A stretch of 64,000 nucleotides of DNA from Azoarcus sp. GTDB taxonomy: Bacteria; Pseudomonadota; Gammaproteobacteria; Burkholderiales; Rhodocyclaceae. The stretch is taken from assembly GCA_030656215.1 (NCBI GenBank), contig JAUSOD010000028.1, positions 1-64,000 on the forward strand. The letters are read 5' to 3'. The notes under the pieces were generated by a model. It was not told where the DNA came from. It did no database searches and was given only the letters and a program-made list of their open reading frames with translations. Below, one piece after another: positions 8,883 to 17,514 of this stretch; position 1 is the stretch's first letter; every line of letters begins with the position of its first letter. Both the position numbers and the translations under genes were made by a program.

Positions 8883-10832
8883 TCAGTCGGCTTCTACGAG
8901 TTCAAGGCCACTGTCGTGGGCCATTGCGGTGGGGATGTCTTCGCCTTCGTCGGCGGCGTCGTCCGTGGTCGGCGCCGCATGACCAGTGATACCCGAGACC
9001 AGTTCCATGAGCAGCTTCTGGCGCGCCTTCATAAACCCGGCAAAGTCGTTGGCGTAAAGCTCCAGCACCGGGATGCAGTGCGATTGGAGGTATTCAGCCA
9101 GCGCTGCCTTGTCGATGGGTGGTTCGATGATCTGGCCGTTGAAGCCGGCTTTGCCCTTTTCCAATTTTTCCAGATAGATTGAGGGTGCGACGCCACCGAT
9201 GATGCGGTTGGTGCGGTAGCCGAGCGGGGTCTTGTTGACAACAGAATCGTAGATTGAGGACGGCAGCTTCTGCGATTCGCACCAGGCTTTGGGGAAGATG
9301 TGGTGAATATCGACACCTTCATCAAAAAAGACGATCTGGTCGAAGGCTTGGCCGCTGCGGAAGTCGATTGCGCCCTCGCGCAGCAAAAGTGCCTGCAAGC
9401 CCTTGTAGGCGGCAGAGAGGCGTGAACGCATGGTTAGCAGGCGGTCGGCGCGCAGCACGCCTTCGGTGACGGTGGTGGGCTCCAATCCGCCATCGAGCCA
9501 GGCGGGCACCTCAAGGATGTCCTTTGCGAAGCGGCTTTCGACTGCCGAACCGTACAGTTCGCCAAACACACCGCACCAGTACCAGCGGGCGATCTTGTCG
9601 TTGTTCGTCGTGTGTTCAGCCTTGTCGCCGATCTCGGCAAAGACGGCGGCAAGGGGAACGAGTTGCGTCTGGTAGGGCAGATCAACGACGCGGTGAATCT
9701 GCTGCTGGCGCAGGAATTTGGCGGCGCGTTCAAATCCGGCACGGACAGCGGTGTAATGCTTCTTGTAGGCGGCCAGCGGCAGATCGAGCAGTGATTGGCG
9801 CGTGGCGCGGACGGCGGGCCAGTCGCTTTCCTTCTTGGTTGGGTCGGCTATCGCCGCGAGGCGCAGTTCCTTGGTATGCAGCAGGGCAATCGCTTGCAGG
9901 AAGTCGGTCGAGGCGACGTTGGCTAGAACGCCTTGTGCCTGCCCGGCAGCGCGGCCGAAGTTGGCGAGCCGCTTCTGGAGGCCGAGTTTAAGATCGGCGT
10001 TGTCGGACATCTCGTCCCCAAGCCAGTCATCACGCAGCTTGTGCCCTTGGGCGGCATACATGGCGGTGAGCAACTCAAAGGCATCCAGCGCCTTGCCGCC
10101 GGTGTTGACCTTCTCGAAGACGAGGCAGACGGCTTCGTGGGAGGTGTCGGCCCCGAGCGCGATGACGGGCACCTGATATTCGGCGAAGTTCTTCAGGACA
10201 TCATTCTGGAAGCGAAAGAAGATGCCGATTTTGTCCTCGCCCTTCTTGTTCCAGTAGCTCCAGAAACCCTGCATCCACACATCCGTGCTGAATACCTGAT
10301 TCAGCGGAAACATTAGCTTCTCGTACTCCAGTTCTGGCGATGACAGGTCGAGCACGATGTCTTTGTCAAAATTTACCTTCAACTTGCGGTCTTCGGGCAC
10401 CGCGAAAATCGCTGAGTCTCGGTCGGCCTCGCTGTTGAGTGCCTTCATCATGTCAATGTAGAACCATCGCCTGACCAGTCGTTTCTTGGCGGTGATGGTG
10501 GACACGACCTGCCGGCGCATGCAGCTTTGGTACAACGAAGTCATTCGCTGCTGACCATCGAGTAGCAGTTGTTCCGGTTTCGTCTGCACTGCAACCGGTG
10601 CGCCTTCAATGGGGCGATAGGCGAAGACCACCCCCGTGTCGATCTTCGACTTGAGCGACATTAGCGCCCCCATCGGGAAGCCCCGCGAGACGGAGGCGAT
10701 GAGACTCATGATGCGCTCCTCCTCCCACACCCAGCTACGCTGGAAGTCCGGCAGTTGCAGCTTGCCGTCCTCGCAGTTTTTGAGGAGCGTTTGGAGCAAC
10801 ACGGGATTGGTGTCGAAGGTTGTCTTGGCCAT
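8883..10832 (-). CDS. DUF262/HNH (GmrSD-like) restriction protein, 649 aa
   Basis: The N-terminus carries [10 protein letters not shown] (27-36) and [12 protein letters not shown] (90-101), hallmarks of DUF262 (the GmrS/ParB-like NTPase domain). The C-terminal part has HHIFP at 510-514 with downstream Asn residues (about 533 and 542), matching the HNH-type DUF1524-like nuclease of GmrD. GmrSD proteins cut modified phage DNA as type IV restriction enzymes; that role is family knowledge, not shown here. The start MAKTTF at 10832 is preceded by an AAAGGGAG ribosome-binding site. It is the first gene of the hsd operon, 2 bases before hsdM, so modified-DNA and unmodified-DNA defences would be co-expressed. 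Confidence 0.85.
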   Translation of the reverse strand: MAKTTFDTNPVLLQTLLKNCEDGKLQLPDFQRSWVWEEERIMSLIASVSRGFPMGALMSLKSKIDTGVVFAYRPIEGAPVAVQTKPEQLLLDGQQRMTSLYQSCMRRQVVSTITAKKRLVRRWFYIDMMKALNSEADRDSAIFAVPEDRKLKVNFDKDIVLDLSSPELEYEKLMFPLNQVFSTDVWMQGFWSYWNKKGEDKIGIFFRFQNDVLKNFAEYQVPVIALGADTSHEAVCLVFEKVNTGGKALDAFELLTAMYAAQGHKLRDDWLGDEMSDNADLKLGLQKRLANFGRAAGQAQGVLANVASTDFLQAIALLHTKELRLAAIADPTKKESDWPAVRATRQSLLDLPLAAYKKHYTAVRAGFERAAKFLRQQQIHRVVDLPYQTQLVPLAAVFAEIGDKAEHTTNNDKIARWYWCGVFGELYGSAVESRFAKDILEVPAWLDGGLEPTTVTEGVLRADRLLTMRSRLSAAYKGLQALLLREGAIDFRSGQAFDQIVFFDEGVDIHHIFPKAWCESQKLPSSIYDSVVNKTPLGYRTNRIIGGVAPSIYLEKLEKGKAGFNGQIIEPPIDKAALAEYLQSHCIPVLELYANDFAGFMKARQKLLMELVSGITGHAAPTTDDAADEGEDIPTAMAHDSGLELVEAD

Positions 10833-11040
10833 CAGTGCGGCGCTCCCTTTGTGTTCTTGTTGGGCATCTTGGCCACATTGGCGCACTCGGTTTTGTTCGT
10901 TAGACCGGCATCCGAGTAACGCCGCTATTGTCCAGCAAAGTTGGAGCAGGAACAAAAAATGATTATGCGAACCCCATGGAGTTTCGATGTGGTCAATCTT
11001 GGACGGTGGAAGCTGCGAACGGCTGTGGCTCAGTGCCGAT

Positions 11041-11069
11041 GCTTGTCGAGAAGCCGTCTCTCGGCAAGC
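11041..11069. repeat. Inverted repeat upstream of the R-M operon
   Basis: Two 11-base arms, GCTTGTCGAGA (11041-11051) and TCTCGGCAAGC (11059-11069), pair with one mismatch around a 7-base loop. The element lies in the 264-base gap between the 242-aa gene and the DUF262 gene. There is no T tract on either side, so it is a weak candidate for a factor-independent terminator. It could be an operator for an R-M regulator, but no controller gene is adjacent. I see no other clear promoter motif in this gap. Confidence 0.4.
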
Positions 11070-11096
11070 ACCGAGGGGTGTTGCCTGGAGACGAGA

Positions 11097-11825
11097 TCAG
11101 GGGCCGCGGCTCCCATGCTTCCAGTCCCCTTGGATGGAGTACTGACTACGATCGATACTACTCACCAGTATCTCCAGGCCCGTTATCTCTTTAAGGCGGG
11201 CCGCTGCACCTTCGAAAACTCGTGCCGGATAGCAAAAGCTGGGGCCGTAGCCAGACAGCCGGCTACAGGGAAGGTCGACACTACGCAACACTTGCGCAAG
11301 CTGCCGACTGAGCGTCACTCGCGCTTCATGTCCTCGACCCATAAGCTTGAAGGGCTGAATTTGTGCCTCCTGCCCGGCCGACGCTATCAGGGTGTCGCGA
11401 ATCAGTTGGAACATCTGAGTTTCGTGCTTCTTGCGGGACTGTTGGATGGACTTCTCGCTGGTGGTGACGATCAACAGACTGGCCTCGGATGAAGGGGCTA
11501 CTGGCACGTTCATGGGCCGCTGCTCCGGAAGTCGAATGCCGTGATCGATGGCGAGTTGGCAGAGCCGACTCCGCTGAGCCGGATGCAATTTGCCTACCCA
11601 CTCCGGCAGATGCAGATCGCCAAAACGGTTCAGATATTGACCCGTGCGCATAGAGCATGCCATCCCAATTGCCCATGGAAAGCGGTGCGTCACGACCGCT
11701 CCATCTTCACCAACGGATTGCTCCTTGAAAGCCCCATACCCTGGCACGATCGCCAGGGCCCCCAGTATCTTTTGCGCAAAGGTGTCGCTGGGTATTTCTT
11801 CGTCAGGTTTCGCGGTCTTTGCCAT
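11097..11825 (-). CDS. Hypothetical protein after metK, 242 aa
   Basis: I do not recognise this protein. It starts 13 bases after the metK stop, with AGGAA about 10 bases before the ATG at 11825; longer readings would run into metK. It is soluble, with an Arg/Gln-rich central region around residues 150-200 and no membrane segment. The tight spacing suggests co-transcription with metK. It lies just upstream of the R-M operon but is separated from it by 264 bases with an inverted repeat. Function unknown. Confidence 0.65.
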   Translation of the reverse strand: MAKTAKPDEEIPSDTFAQKILGALAIVPGYGAFKEQSVGEDGAVVTHRFPWAIGMACSMRTGQYLNRFGDLHLPEWVGKLHPAQRSRLCQLAIDHGIRLPEQRPMNVPVAPSSEASLLIVTTSEKSIQQSRKKHETQMFQLIRDTLIASAGQEAQIQPFKLMGRGHEARVTLSRQLAQVLRSVDLPCSRLSGYGPSFCYPARVFEGAAARLKEITGLEILVSSIDRSQYSIQGDWKHGSRGP

Positions 11826-11838
11826 GGTCACCGAGTTC

Positions 11839-12993
11839 CTAAGCGCCAGTTGTGTGTTCCCACGGCAGATCGAGGTCCGCCCGCCCAAAGTGCCCATACG
11901 CCGCAGTCTGCGCATAGATCGGCCGCTTCAGATCCAGCGATTCAATGATGCCCTTCGGCGTCAGTCGGAAGCGCGCCCTCACAAGTGCCTCGAGTTCTTC
12001 GTCCGACTGAGTCGCTGTGCCGTAAGTATCGACCATCACCGACACCGGCTCGACCACACCGATGGCGTAGGCCAACTGCACCAGACATCTCTTCGCCAGT
12101 CCTTCGGCCACCAGAGCCTTGGCGACGTGCCGTGCCATGTAGGCCGCCGAGCGATCGACCTTGCTTGGGTCCTTGCCCGAGAAGGCTCCACCGCCATGCG
12201 GGCAGGCGCTGCCGTAGGTGTCGACGATGATCTTGCGACCGGTGAGGCCGGTGTCGCCCTTTGGCCCGCCGACCGTGAACCGGCCAGTGGGGTTGATCAG
12301 CGCCTCGAATCCGGGGCTGCGCAGCGACGCCGGGATGACCGGGCCGATAATGTGGCGTAGCACTTCGGCGCGCAGCGTGGCGGTATCGATCGACTCTGCG
12401 TGCTGGGTCGAAAGCACCACCTTCTCGATGGCGACTGGTCGGCCGTCATCGTAGCGTACGGTGACCTGACTCTTGGCGTCCGGCCGCAGCCAAGGCAGTT
12501 CGCCCGACTTGCGCAGCGCGGCCTGGCGCCGCACCAGCTGGTGCGCGAGACTGAGCGCCAGCGGCATCAGCTCGGGCGTTTCGTCGCAGGCGTAACCGAA
12601 CATCAACCCCTGGTCGCCAGCGCCAATCTCGCCATCGGCCCGATCCACGCCTTGCCCGATCTCGCTCGACTGGTGATTGAAGGCAATCTTGACTTGGCAA
12701 CGGCGCGGGTCGATGCCGGTCGCTGCGTCCGTGTAGCCAATGTCGGCGAGTGTTCTGCGAACGATGCTTTCGGCCGCCGCCTCAATGTCGCGGAAGATCC
12801 CCTCATCACGTGTCTTGAACTCGCCAGCGACGAGTACGAATTGGTCGGCCAACATGGTCTCGCAGGCAACGCGCGCGTCAGGGTCGCGGCCGAGGAATGC
12901 GTCGAGAATGCGGTCGGAGATCTGATCGGCGACCTTGTCAGGATGGCCTTCGGAGACGGATTCGGAAGTGAAGAGGTAGGTTCGATGGCTCAT
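11839..12993 (-). CDS. metK: S-adenosylmethionine synthetase, probably an accessory copy
   Basis: MetK makes S-adenosylmethionine from methionine and ATP. The 384-aa protein has the family signatures: GHPDK near residues 17-21, [12 protein letters not shown] in the middle, and [20 protein letters not shown] in the C-terminal half. It lies in an island-like stretch between unrecognised genes and upstream of an R-M operon, not beside the usual methionine or ahcY genes, so it is probably a second copy carried with the island. A plausible role is SAM supply for the HsdM methyltransferase, but this is inference. No SAM riboswitch-like structure is apparent in the 69 bases upstream. Confidence 0.93.
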   Translation of the reverse strand: MSHRTYLFTSESVSEGHPDKVADQISDRILDAFLGRDPDARVACETMLADQFVLVAGEFKTRDEGIFRDIEAAAESIVRRTLADIGYTDAATGIDPRRCQVKIAFNHQSSEIGQGVDRADGEIGAGDQGLMFGYACDETPELMPLALSLAHQLVRRQAALRKSGELPWLRPDAKSQVTVRYDDGRPVAIEKVVLSTQHAESIDTATLRAEVLRHIIGPVIPASLRSPGFEALINPTGRFTVGGPKGDTGLTGRKIIVDTYGSACPHGGGAFSGKDPSKVDRSAAYMARHVAKALVAEGLAKRCLVQLAYAIGVVEPVSVMVDTYGTATQSDEELEALVRARFRLTPKGIIESLDLKRPIYAQTAAYGHFGRADLDLPWEHTTGA

Positions 12994-13062
12994 GGGGTGC
13001 TCGATGCGGGGATGGGGAATGGGGATGTCTGTCGCGTGGTTTTGTGGCGTCAGTTCGATCGC

Positions 13063-13770
13063 TCAGACCACCGGCTTCCGGTCGTAACGCACGATGTCTT
13101 CGCCCTCGTAGACGAAGCGGATCGACCATCCGCGCTCGGCGGCAATCCGGTTCGCTTCCTCGACCGGGGTGTGGAGCTGAGCCGCGAAGTAGCTGCTGCC
13201 CGGGCAGTCGCCTTCGATGACGACAATCCCCAGCGCATCCATTAGTTCGGAATCCTCGCGCTGAAAGCGGGTATAGGCCGCCCCCTGCGCGTCGCCGTTT
13301 GCGTAGTAGTCCTCCCACTCCTGGCATGGGTCCGGTGCGTCGCAGAGCCAGCTATCGAGGATCGATTCGATGGCCGATTGATCCGAGCCCTTGGCCTCTC
13401 GGTACCACTCAAGCCAGTTGACGTCGGCCAACTCGTCGATCACCGCCGCCTCCAGCGCTGGATCCTGCTTTCGCAGGTGATCCCGGTAGAGTTGCTGGAT
13501 GGGTTCGTACATGTCGCAGTGGCGCTCGACGATCGATTCGCTGACGTCACTGACTTCGCAAAATCCGTACGCTTCGTAGCGTGTGGTCGGCTCCTCGAAG
13601 TTGGCGTACCAAAGCGTGCGGTATTCGCCGACCACGAAGAGATCCCAGGTGCGGGCCGCTTCGATCCACGCCTCGTCGACCTCGTCCTGAGAAGCGGTAG
13701 CCAGATCGATCGGCAGGGCAATCGACGCGCCGAAAGAGGCCAGCGTTTTGAGGAAAGTCCGGCGGTCCAT
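13063..13770 (-). CDS. Unrecognised protein with Tat-like signal, 235 aa
   Basis: The N-terminus MDRRTFLKTLASFGASIALP resembles a twin-arginine signal: RRTFLK followed by a hydrophobic stretch and ATA near the likely cleavage site. The mature part is acidic and Trp/Tyr-rich with several Cys residues (two in a CDAPDPC motif). It starts at ATG 13770 with GGGAGAGGG just upstream, and lies 2 bases after the stop of the 86-aa gene, so the two are probably co-translated. I do not recognise the family. Export of a folded protein from a mobile-island gene is unusual. Confidence 0.6.
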   Translation of the reverse strand: MDRRTFLKTLASFGASIALPIDLATASQDEVDEAWIEAARTWDLFVVGEYRTLWYANFEEPTTRYEAYGFCEVSDVSESIVERHCDMYEPIQQLYRDHLRKQDPALEAAVIDELADVNWLEWYREAKGSDQSAIESILDSWLCDAPDPCQEWEDYYANGDAQGAAYTRFQREDSELMDALGIVVIEGDCPGSSYFAAQLHTPVEEANRIAAERGWSIRFVYEGEDIVRYDRKPVV

Positions 13771-13772
13771 GG

Positions 13773-14033
13773 TCACCCTCTCCCAAAGAAGAACATCTGG
13801 GCGGAAAGCACCTGACGCCAGCCGTCGTACCCGTCGCGACGCAGGGTGTGCCACTCGAGCGCAGCCGTGTTCGTTTCGTCGAGCTCCAGGCATTCGGTGC
13901 GGATCGTGTCCATCACCGATATTTTCTTGCCCTTCCAGAAGGCCAGTCGTTCGTCGTGGTAGCACAGCTCGTCGCGTGCGACCTGGGCGAGTTCTTTGGC
14001 GCTGGAGCCAAAACTACATTGTTCGCGAATCAT
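13773..14033 (-). CDS. Hypothetical protein, 86 aa
   Basis: A small soluble protein preceded by AGAGGAG about 8 bases before the ATG, which supports it as a real gene. It is charged, contains three Cys and a C-terminal aromatic patch (QMFFFGRG), and has no signal peptide. Its stop is 2 bases before the Tat-like gene. The upstream sequence contains one of three copies of the island's repeated promoter-like element. Family not recognised. Confidence 0.55.
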   Translation of the reverse strand: MIREQCSFGSSAKELAQVARDELCYHDERLAFWKGKKISVMDTIRTECLELDETNTAALEWHTLRRDGYDGWRQVLSAQMFFFGRG

Positions 14034-14046
14034 GATGGGTACTCCT

Positions 14047-14085
14047 CTTTAGCGGCTTTGCCGATCTGGCGGGGGCCGCAAGCTG
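14047..14085 (-). repeat. Island promoter-like repeat, copy A
   Basis: On the minus strand this reads CAGCTTGCGG, a variable GC-rich centre, then GCCGCTAAAG, ending about 4 bases before the AGGAG of the 86-aa gene. The flanks match copies B (14536-14570) and C (14639-14673), and similarity to copy C continues outward to TTTGAG. The centre is more diverged than in the other two copies and lacks a good TATAAA box. It is probably a degenerate promoter or regulator-binding repeat. Confidence 0.4.
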
Positions 14086-14297
14086 GACTCAAATCCCCCC
14101 GGCCCGTAAGGTGGGCCGCACCTGTGGAGCCTTTCTATGTCACGCAGAGCATTCGCTACCGTCCTGCATGTGACAGCTGCGATCCGTTCGAACCAGAGGG
14201 ACCGCCAAGCAGAGGAGCTTGAGCGTTGACCGTTCCGCCACGGCAGACCAGACGGAAGGTCGCACACTGCTGAGTTCGGGTAGTTGAGAGAGCCATG

Positions 14298-14471
14298 TCA
14301 CCGCCAGCCCAACCACGGCGGGACAACCGGCAGCGGATCGCGAATTGGTGGAGTGAGCGGGGGTGCTGCCTCTGAGCTTGGGCGGTTACCCAGACGCAGG
14401 ATGAACTTGCCAAGGGCTTCGTATTGGCTAGAGGGCGGTCGCCGGTCGCCGGTCCATTCGGTGATGACCAT
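14298..14471 (-). CDS. Small hypothetical protein, 57 aa
   Basis: The ATG at 14471 is preceded by AAGGAG at an ideal distance of about 8 bases, which decides the start. The longer reading from 14549 would run through a promoter-like repeat. The peptide begins MVITEWTGDRRPP and is proline-rich near the C-terminus (APPLTPPIRDPLPVVPPW). There is no signal peptide. It follows repeat copies B and C and a terminator-like structure, suggesting an own regulated promoter. Between this stop and the 86-aa gene start (14034-14297) I see no convincing gene. Confidence 0.5.
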   Translation of the reverse strand: MVITEWTGDRRPPSSQYEALGKFILRLGNRPSSEAAPPLTPPIRDPLPVVPPWLGWR

Positions 14472-14535
14472 TTTGGTGCTCCTTGCCCCCGATTGAGCCG
14501 GCGTGACCGGCCTCGCGGGGGCGAAGAGGCGGCGA

Positions 14536-14570
14536 CGCTTTAGCAGCATTTATCAATCGCCCTGCAAGTT
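14536..14570 (-). promoter_or_regulatory. Island promoter-like repeat, copy B
   Basis: On the minus strand the order is AACTTGCAGGGCG, ATTGATAAAT, GCTGCTAAAGCG. Read as a sigma-70 promoter, a weak -35 TTAAGG lies 18 bases before GATAAA. It matches copy C at about 31 of 36 positions, including the spacer, which ordinary promoters do not conserve. It lies about 65 bases upstream of the 57-aa gene and is its likely promoter. Confidence 0.45.
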
Positions 14571-14593
14571 GTCCTTAACTCGGCGACGCCCAA

Positions 14594-14644
14594 CAAAAAA
14601 CCCGCTGGGCAAGAGCCAAAGCGGGTTTGATAGAGAACCGCTTT
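14594..14644 (-). terminator. Terminator with overlapping antiterminator (possible attenuator)
   Basis: On the minus strand AACCCGCT (14620-14627) pairs with AGCGGGTT (14599-14606), helped by GGC/GCC inside the loop, and is followed by six T: a good intrinsic terminator. Just upstream, AAAGCGG (14638-14644) can instead pair with CCGCTTT (14618-14624), which covers the 5' arm of the terminator. The two hairpins exclude each other, as in an attenuator. Copy C of the promoter-like repeat lies directly upstream, so a very short RNA would be made unless the antiterminator forms. Confidence 0.6.
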
Positions 14645-14673
14645 AGCCGCATTTATAAAGCGCCCGCAAGCTG
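14639..14673 (-). promoter_or_regulatory. Island promoter-like repeat, copy C
   Basis: On the minus strand a -35 TTGAGC is followed by an 18-base spacer containing CAGCTTGCGGG, then TATAAAT and GCGGCTAAAGCGG. This is the best promoter of the three copies. Its transcript would begin roughly at the GCTAAAG and reach the terminator within about 50 bases. It lies directly after the decayed gene that ends at 14678. Confidence 0.5.
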
Positions 14674-14677
14674 AAGC

Positions 14678-15388
14678 TCAAATCGGCGCGAACGAATTAC
14701 AACTCAGCCTCCCTGGGTTCGTCAAGCTCCCAATTGCCGATTCACGCAAAGGGGATGGCCGCTGCAGCCTCGAGCTCCGCTGACCGACCGCGGCGGTGCG
14801 GTTCTGCAGCGCCCACAGCAAGTCGTTCTTGCTGACTCCCGGCGTTTTGGTCCGGTTGTTGTTCCGGGGAGGCGTGATGATCTTCTCCCCCGTTACGATC
14901 GGAACAGTCGAGACAGCTTTGCCCGTCTTCGGGCGCAGCGCAGCGCGGATGTACTCGACCTCAGGCTGGGTCAGTCCGAACCGTTGTCCATATCGGTCTG
15001 GGGAGAAACGATAGCCTTCTGCTCCGACGGCTTTTGCATACGGGACAAGAATTGAATCGACGGCCCTTCGGAATAGATCGGATGGTCCGGCCCCGCCATC
15101 TTCAGTCCGTGCTTCGCGCAGATTCTTTCCGTTTCTTCCCGCGAGATAGGTGTCCGCTGCATTGAGTTCGCTCCTTGCAAAATAAGGGGTGATGTCTTTC
15201 AAACCCGCCGCTTCGGCGATACCTGCCGAGGCGGAGAGAAGTGCGTCCCACCCAGCGTCATCCCCGAAGTGCAGAAACTTGGCGCCGCGCCCATCGATGG
15301 ATGTGCTGTAGTCCAGTCCGGCAGCCCCTGCCGCTTCGTGCAACGCCGTGATCTGCTCGGCCATCATCACCTTGTTCTGACTGAGCAA
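14678..15388 (-). pseudogene. Frame-broken hypothetical gene downstream of the zincin remnant
   Basis: The open frame is 236 codons, but its middle (14971-15162) has A/T-rich third positions, while a different frame there has about 70% G/C third positions by hand count. The outer parts (for example LTQPEVEYIRAALRPKTGKA and MAEQITALHEAAGAAGLDYS) look coding in the long frame. The simplest reading is one gene with two frame changes, or two genes with a nested small one. The frame is also open upstream to the stop of the zincin remnant at 15476. Function unknown. Confidence 0.4.
14971..15162 (-). CDS. Candidate small protein, 63 aa, nested in another frame
   Basis: The ATG at 15162 has AAGGAG at 15171-15176, 8 bases upstream. 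The peptide starts MQRTPISREETERICAKHGL and ends with TGA; its codons have the G/C-rich third positions typical of the window, unlike the overlapping 236-codon frame. That argues for translation in this frame. It may be an independent small gene or an exposed piece of a frame-shifted gene. Soluble, with no recognised domain. Confidence 0.45.
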   Translation of the reverse strand: MQRTPISREETERICAKHGLKMAGPDHPIYSEGPSIQFLSRMQKPSEQKAIVSPQTDMDNGSD

Positions 15389-15475
15389 AACCGCACGTGT
15401 CTGATCTTTCGTTTCTTCAAACCACGGCTGCGTCGCAACATGCGCTGCTGCTTGCTGAAATGACCGCGGTGAGGC

Positions 15476-16672
15476 TTACTGACCCTTCCGCGCTGCGTCG
15501 AACGTCTCCTGCGACAGGGGCTTCATTCCGGCCTTGACCCGATTCGCGTTGATCTCCTTGAGCGACTGCAACGGCCGCGGGCCCGCCTCGAGCGCTTTGT
15601 CGACTTGCTCCTGCATCGACTTCTGCTCGCGCGCATCTTCCGGTGTCCAGCTGTCCTTTTTGTCTATCTGCCGCTCCTGTCCGAGTCAGGTAGAAACCAT
15701 CGTCTGCCTGCTCGATGTTGTACTGGTTGCCCTGCTTCGCGTGCCAAGCCTTGGACCCTTCCGCCATCTTTTCCGAGGAGAACGGACCCACCCGATCGCG
15801 CGCTTCGGAGCGTACCACACTGCTGGAACGTGAGGATTGCTCCCCTTTCTGGCGCGTCGCGGCCGACAAGAGGGTGCGGGCCGCCACCTGCTGCACCGCT
15901 TCGAGATCGCGGATATAGCGGTCCGTGTCGAAGCCGCGCAGCGTCTGCTTCTGGCCCTTCAGGTATTCGATGGTGCGCTTCAGTGAGTTGCGGATCTTCT
16001 CCAGCAGCGGGCGATTCTGGGCCCGGAGCTCCGTGAAGACCTTCTCCCAGAACCCGGTGTCCTTCATCCGGTTGCCGAAGATGTCCGCGTCGAACTCTTC
16101 GCGCAGGGCGCCTCGGGTCAGGGTCTGGCCCCGTCCTGCTGCGCCTGGGCCAGCACCGCATCCAGGATGTCCGATCCCGGCACACCGGATTGACGCAACT
16201 GGTTGATCTTGTCGCGGTACTTGCCGCCGGTGTAGGAGCCGAGGAACTCGAGCTGCGCATCGTCCGACGCATCGACGTAGGGGTCGATCGCTGCGGAGAA
16301 GCGGGTCCGCTCCTGCGGGGTGAAGGTGTGGTAAGTCTCGTGCCCTGCTACGACGAGGGGGGCTGCGTCGCCTTCGGTGGCGCGGATGTAGGCAACCCCG
16401 GGTCGGCGCCCGCGCAGGACGAATCCGTCCCCGTACTGGGCGGCGTTGGGAGAGTCAAAGAATCGATACTGCGTTCCAAAGATGCTGCCCAGTCCTTCGA
16501 TGACAGCGGCGGCAGACCTTGTAAGGCGCGTGCCTCGTTGAGCTCGATCAGGAACGTCAGGGAGATCTTGCGAGGAGTAGATTCGGACATTAGCAGGCGT
16601 GTCTCCGTTGGTGAAGGACACATCATCGATCGCTTCTTGCTGGGTTGCAATATCGAGAGGTCCAATGCTCAA
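15476..16672 (-). pseudogene. Zincin-like (polyvalent-protein-type) remnant with frameshifts
   Basis: The first frame (TTG 16672 to 16118) contains HETYH at residues 111-115, the zinc-binding motif of zincin metalloproteases. A +1 change at the GGGG run near 16129-16132 leads into REEFDADIFGNR, which supplies the expected downstream Glu ligand of this protease class. The second frame runs to a break near 15662-15682 and a third frame then reads QIDKKDSWTPEDAREQK to a stop at 15476. The three frames join smoothly, so this is one gene with two frameshifts. Zincin domains of this sort occur in large polyvalent proteins of phages and conjugative elements. No ATG is seen at the 5' end, so it may also be truncated. 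Confidence 0.6.
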
Positions 16673-16821
16673 GCCGTAGAGTGCCGCTTAGGCAAAGACA
16701 GGTTTGGCCCCCAGTGCAGCATGCGGACAGATGTCACCCCCTTCGATCTTCCATCAGTGTGGCAAAGGGTGCGCCGATTGATCTGGCACGTCATTGTCTG
16801 GCAGTGATCAAGACGGTCTGA

Positions 16822-17436
16822 TCAATTCCACCCCGGAAAAATTTGCGAGTGACCACGAATAGCTTGGCCTGCTTTCCGAGCGGCATCATCTGCTCCTTCA
16901 CTTGCGCGGACGATTGCCACCGCGTTCTCGAATGCTTCGCCCGTCGGCATCGCCCGCCAGATCCCGGCGCGATAGCCGTGGGTCTGAAGGTCAGTGATGA
17001 AGCGCAGGACCGGCGCCAGCGCCTTGAACTGCTCGCTGTTGGGATCCAGCCGGAACGCAGCAGCGGCGTTGATTCTCTCGAGACCTTCGATGAACGCCCC
17101 GCGGAACTGCTCGTTCAGCTCAGGTGCGCCGACCGCCAGGCGCCACACCGCCACCGGAACGAGTCCCACGCCGGCGACGTCCTGCTCTGCGAACCGCTCC
17201 AGCGTAATCGGCCAGCCCAGCGCGCGAAGGCGGTCGGCAGCGATCGTGTCTTTCGTGACGCACGCCGCGGAGTACTCGGTGAAGTTGGTCATTTGCATGG
17301 TGACAAGCGCCAATGCTTCGCGGCTCATGGGATCGGCGGGGTAGCGCGGATCGGGAAAGTGAGCGACACTCACTTTTCCTGCTGTATCATTGGTTTTCGC
17401 TTTGCCTGTCTGGGCGGGGCGTGTTTTGGTCTGCAT
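16822..17436 (-). CDS. Hypothetical protein, 204 aa
   Basis: An AGGAG 7 bases before the ATG at 17436 fixes the start. The N-terminal 35 residues are Lys/Thr-rich and probably disordered; the rest is a predicted helical soluble domain (for example RLRALGWPITLERFAEQDVA). No recognised motif, signal peptide or membrane segment. It lies between the AlpA-like regulator and the zincin remnant on the same strand, as expected for cargo or maintenance genes of a mobile element. Family not recognised. Confidence 0.65.
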   Translation of the reverse strand: MQTKTRPAQTGKAKTNDTAGKVSVAHFPDPRYPADPMSREALALVTMQMTNFTEYSAACVTKDTIAADRLRALGWPITLERFAEQDVAGVGLVPVAVWRLAVGAPELNEQFRGAFIEGLERINAAAAFRLDPNSEQFKALAPVLRFITDLQTHGYRAGIWRAMPTGEAFENAVAIVRASEGADDAARKAGQAIRGHSQIFPGWN

Positions 17437-17514
17437 TTCAAACTCCTGTGATGAGGGGTTATTTGCGCCCGACTCGGTTGCCGCCGAGTCGGGCGCTGTC
17501 ACGTCTGGGCCTGG

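Noticed and set aside
12994-13062. SAM riboswitch before metK
   Set aside because: The 69-base leader is too short and shows no conserved core or paired stems.
14060-14130. tRNA-like strings near repeat copy A
   Set aside because: No acceptor or anticodon stem can be folded; only short tRNA-like words.
14049-14296. Two overlapping short frames between the 57-aa and 86-aa genes
   Set aside because: Neither has a ribosome-binding site, and they overlap each other and a promoter-like repeat.
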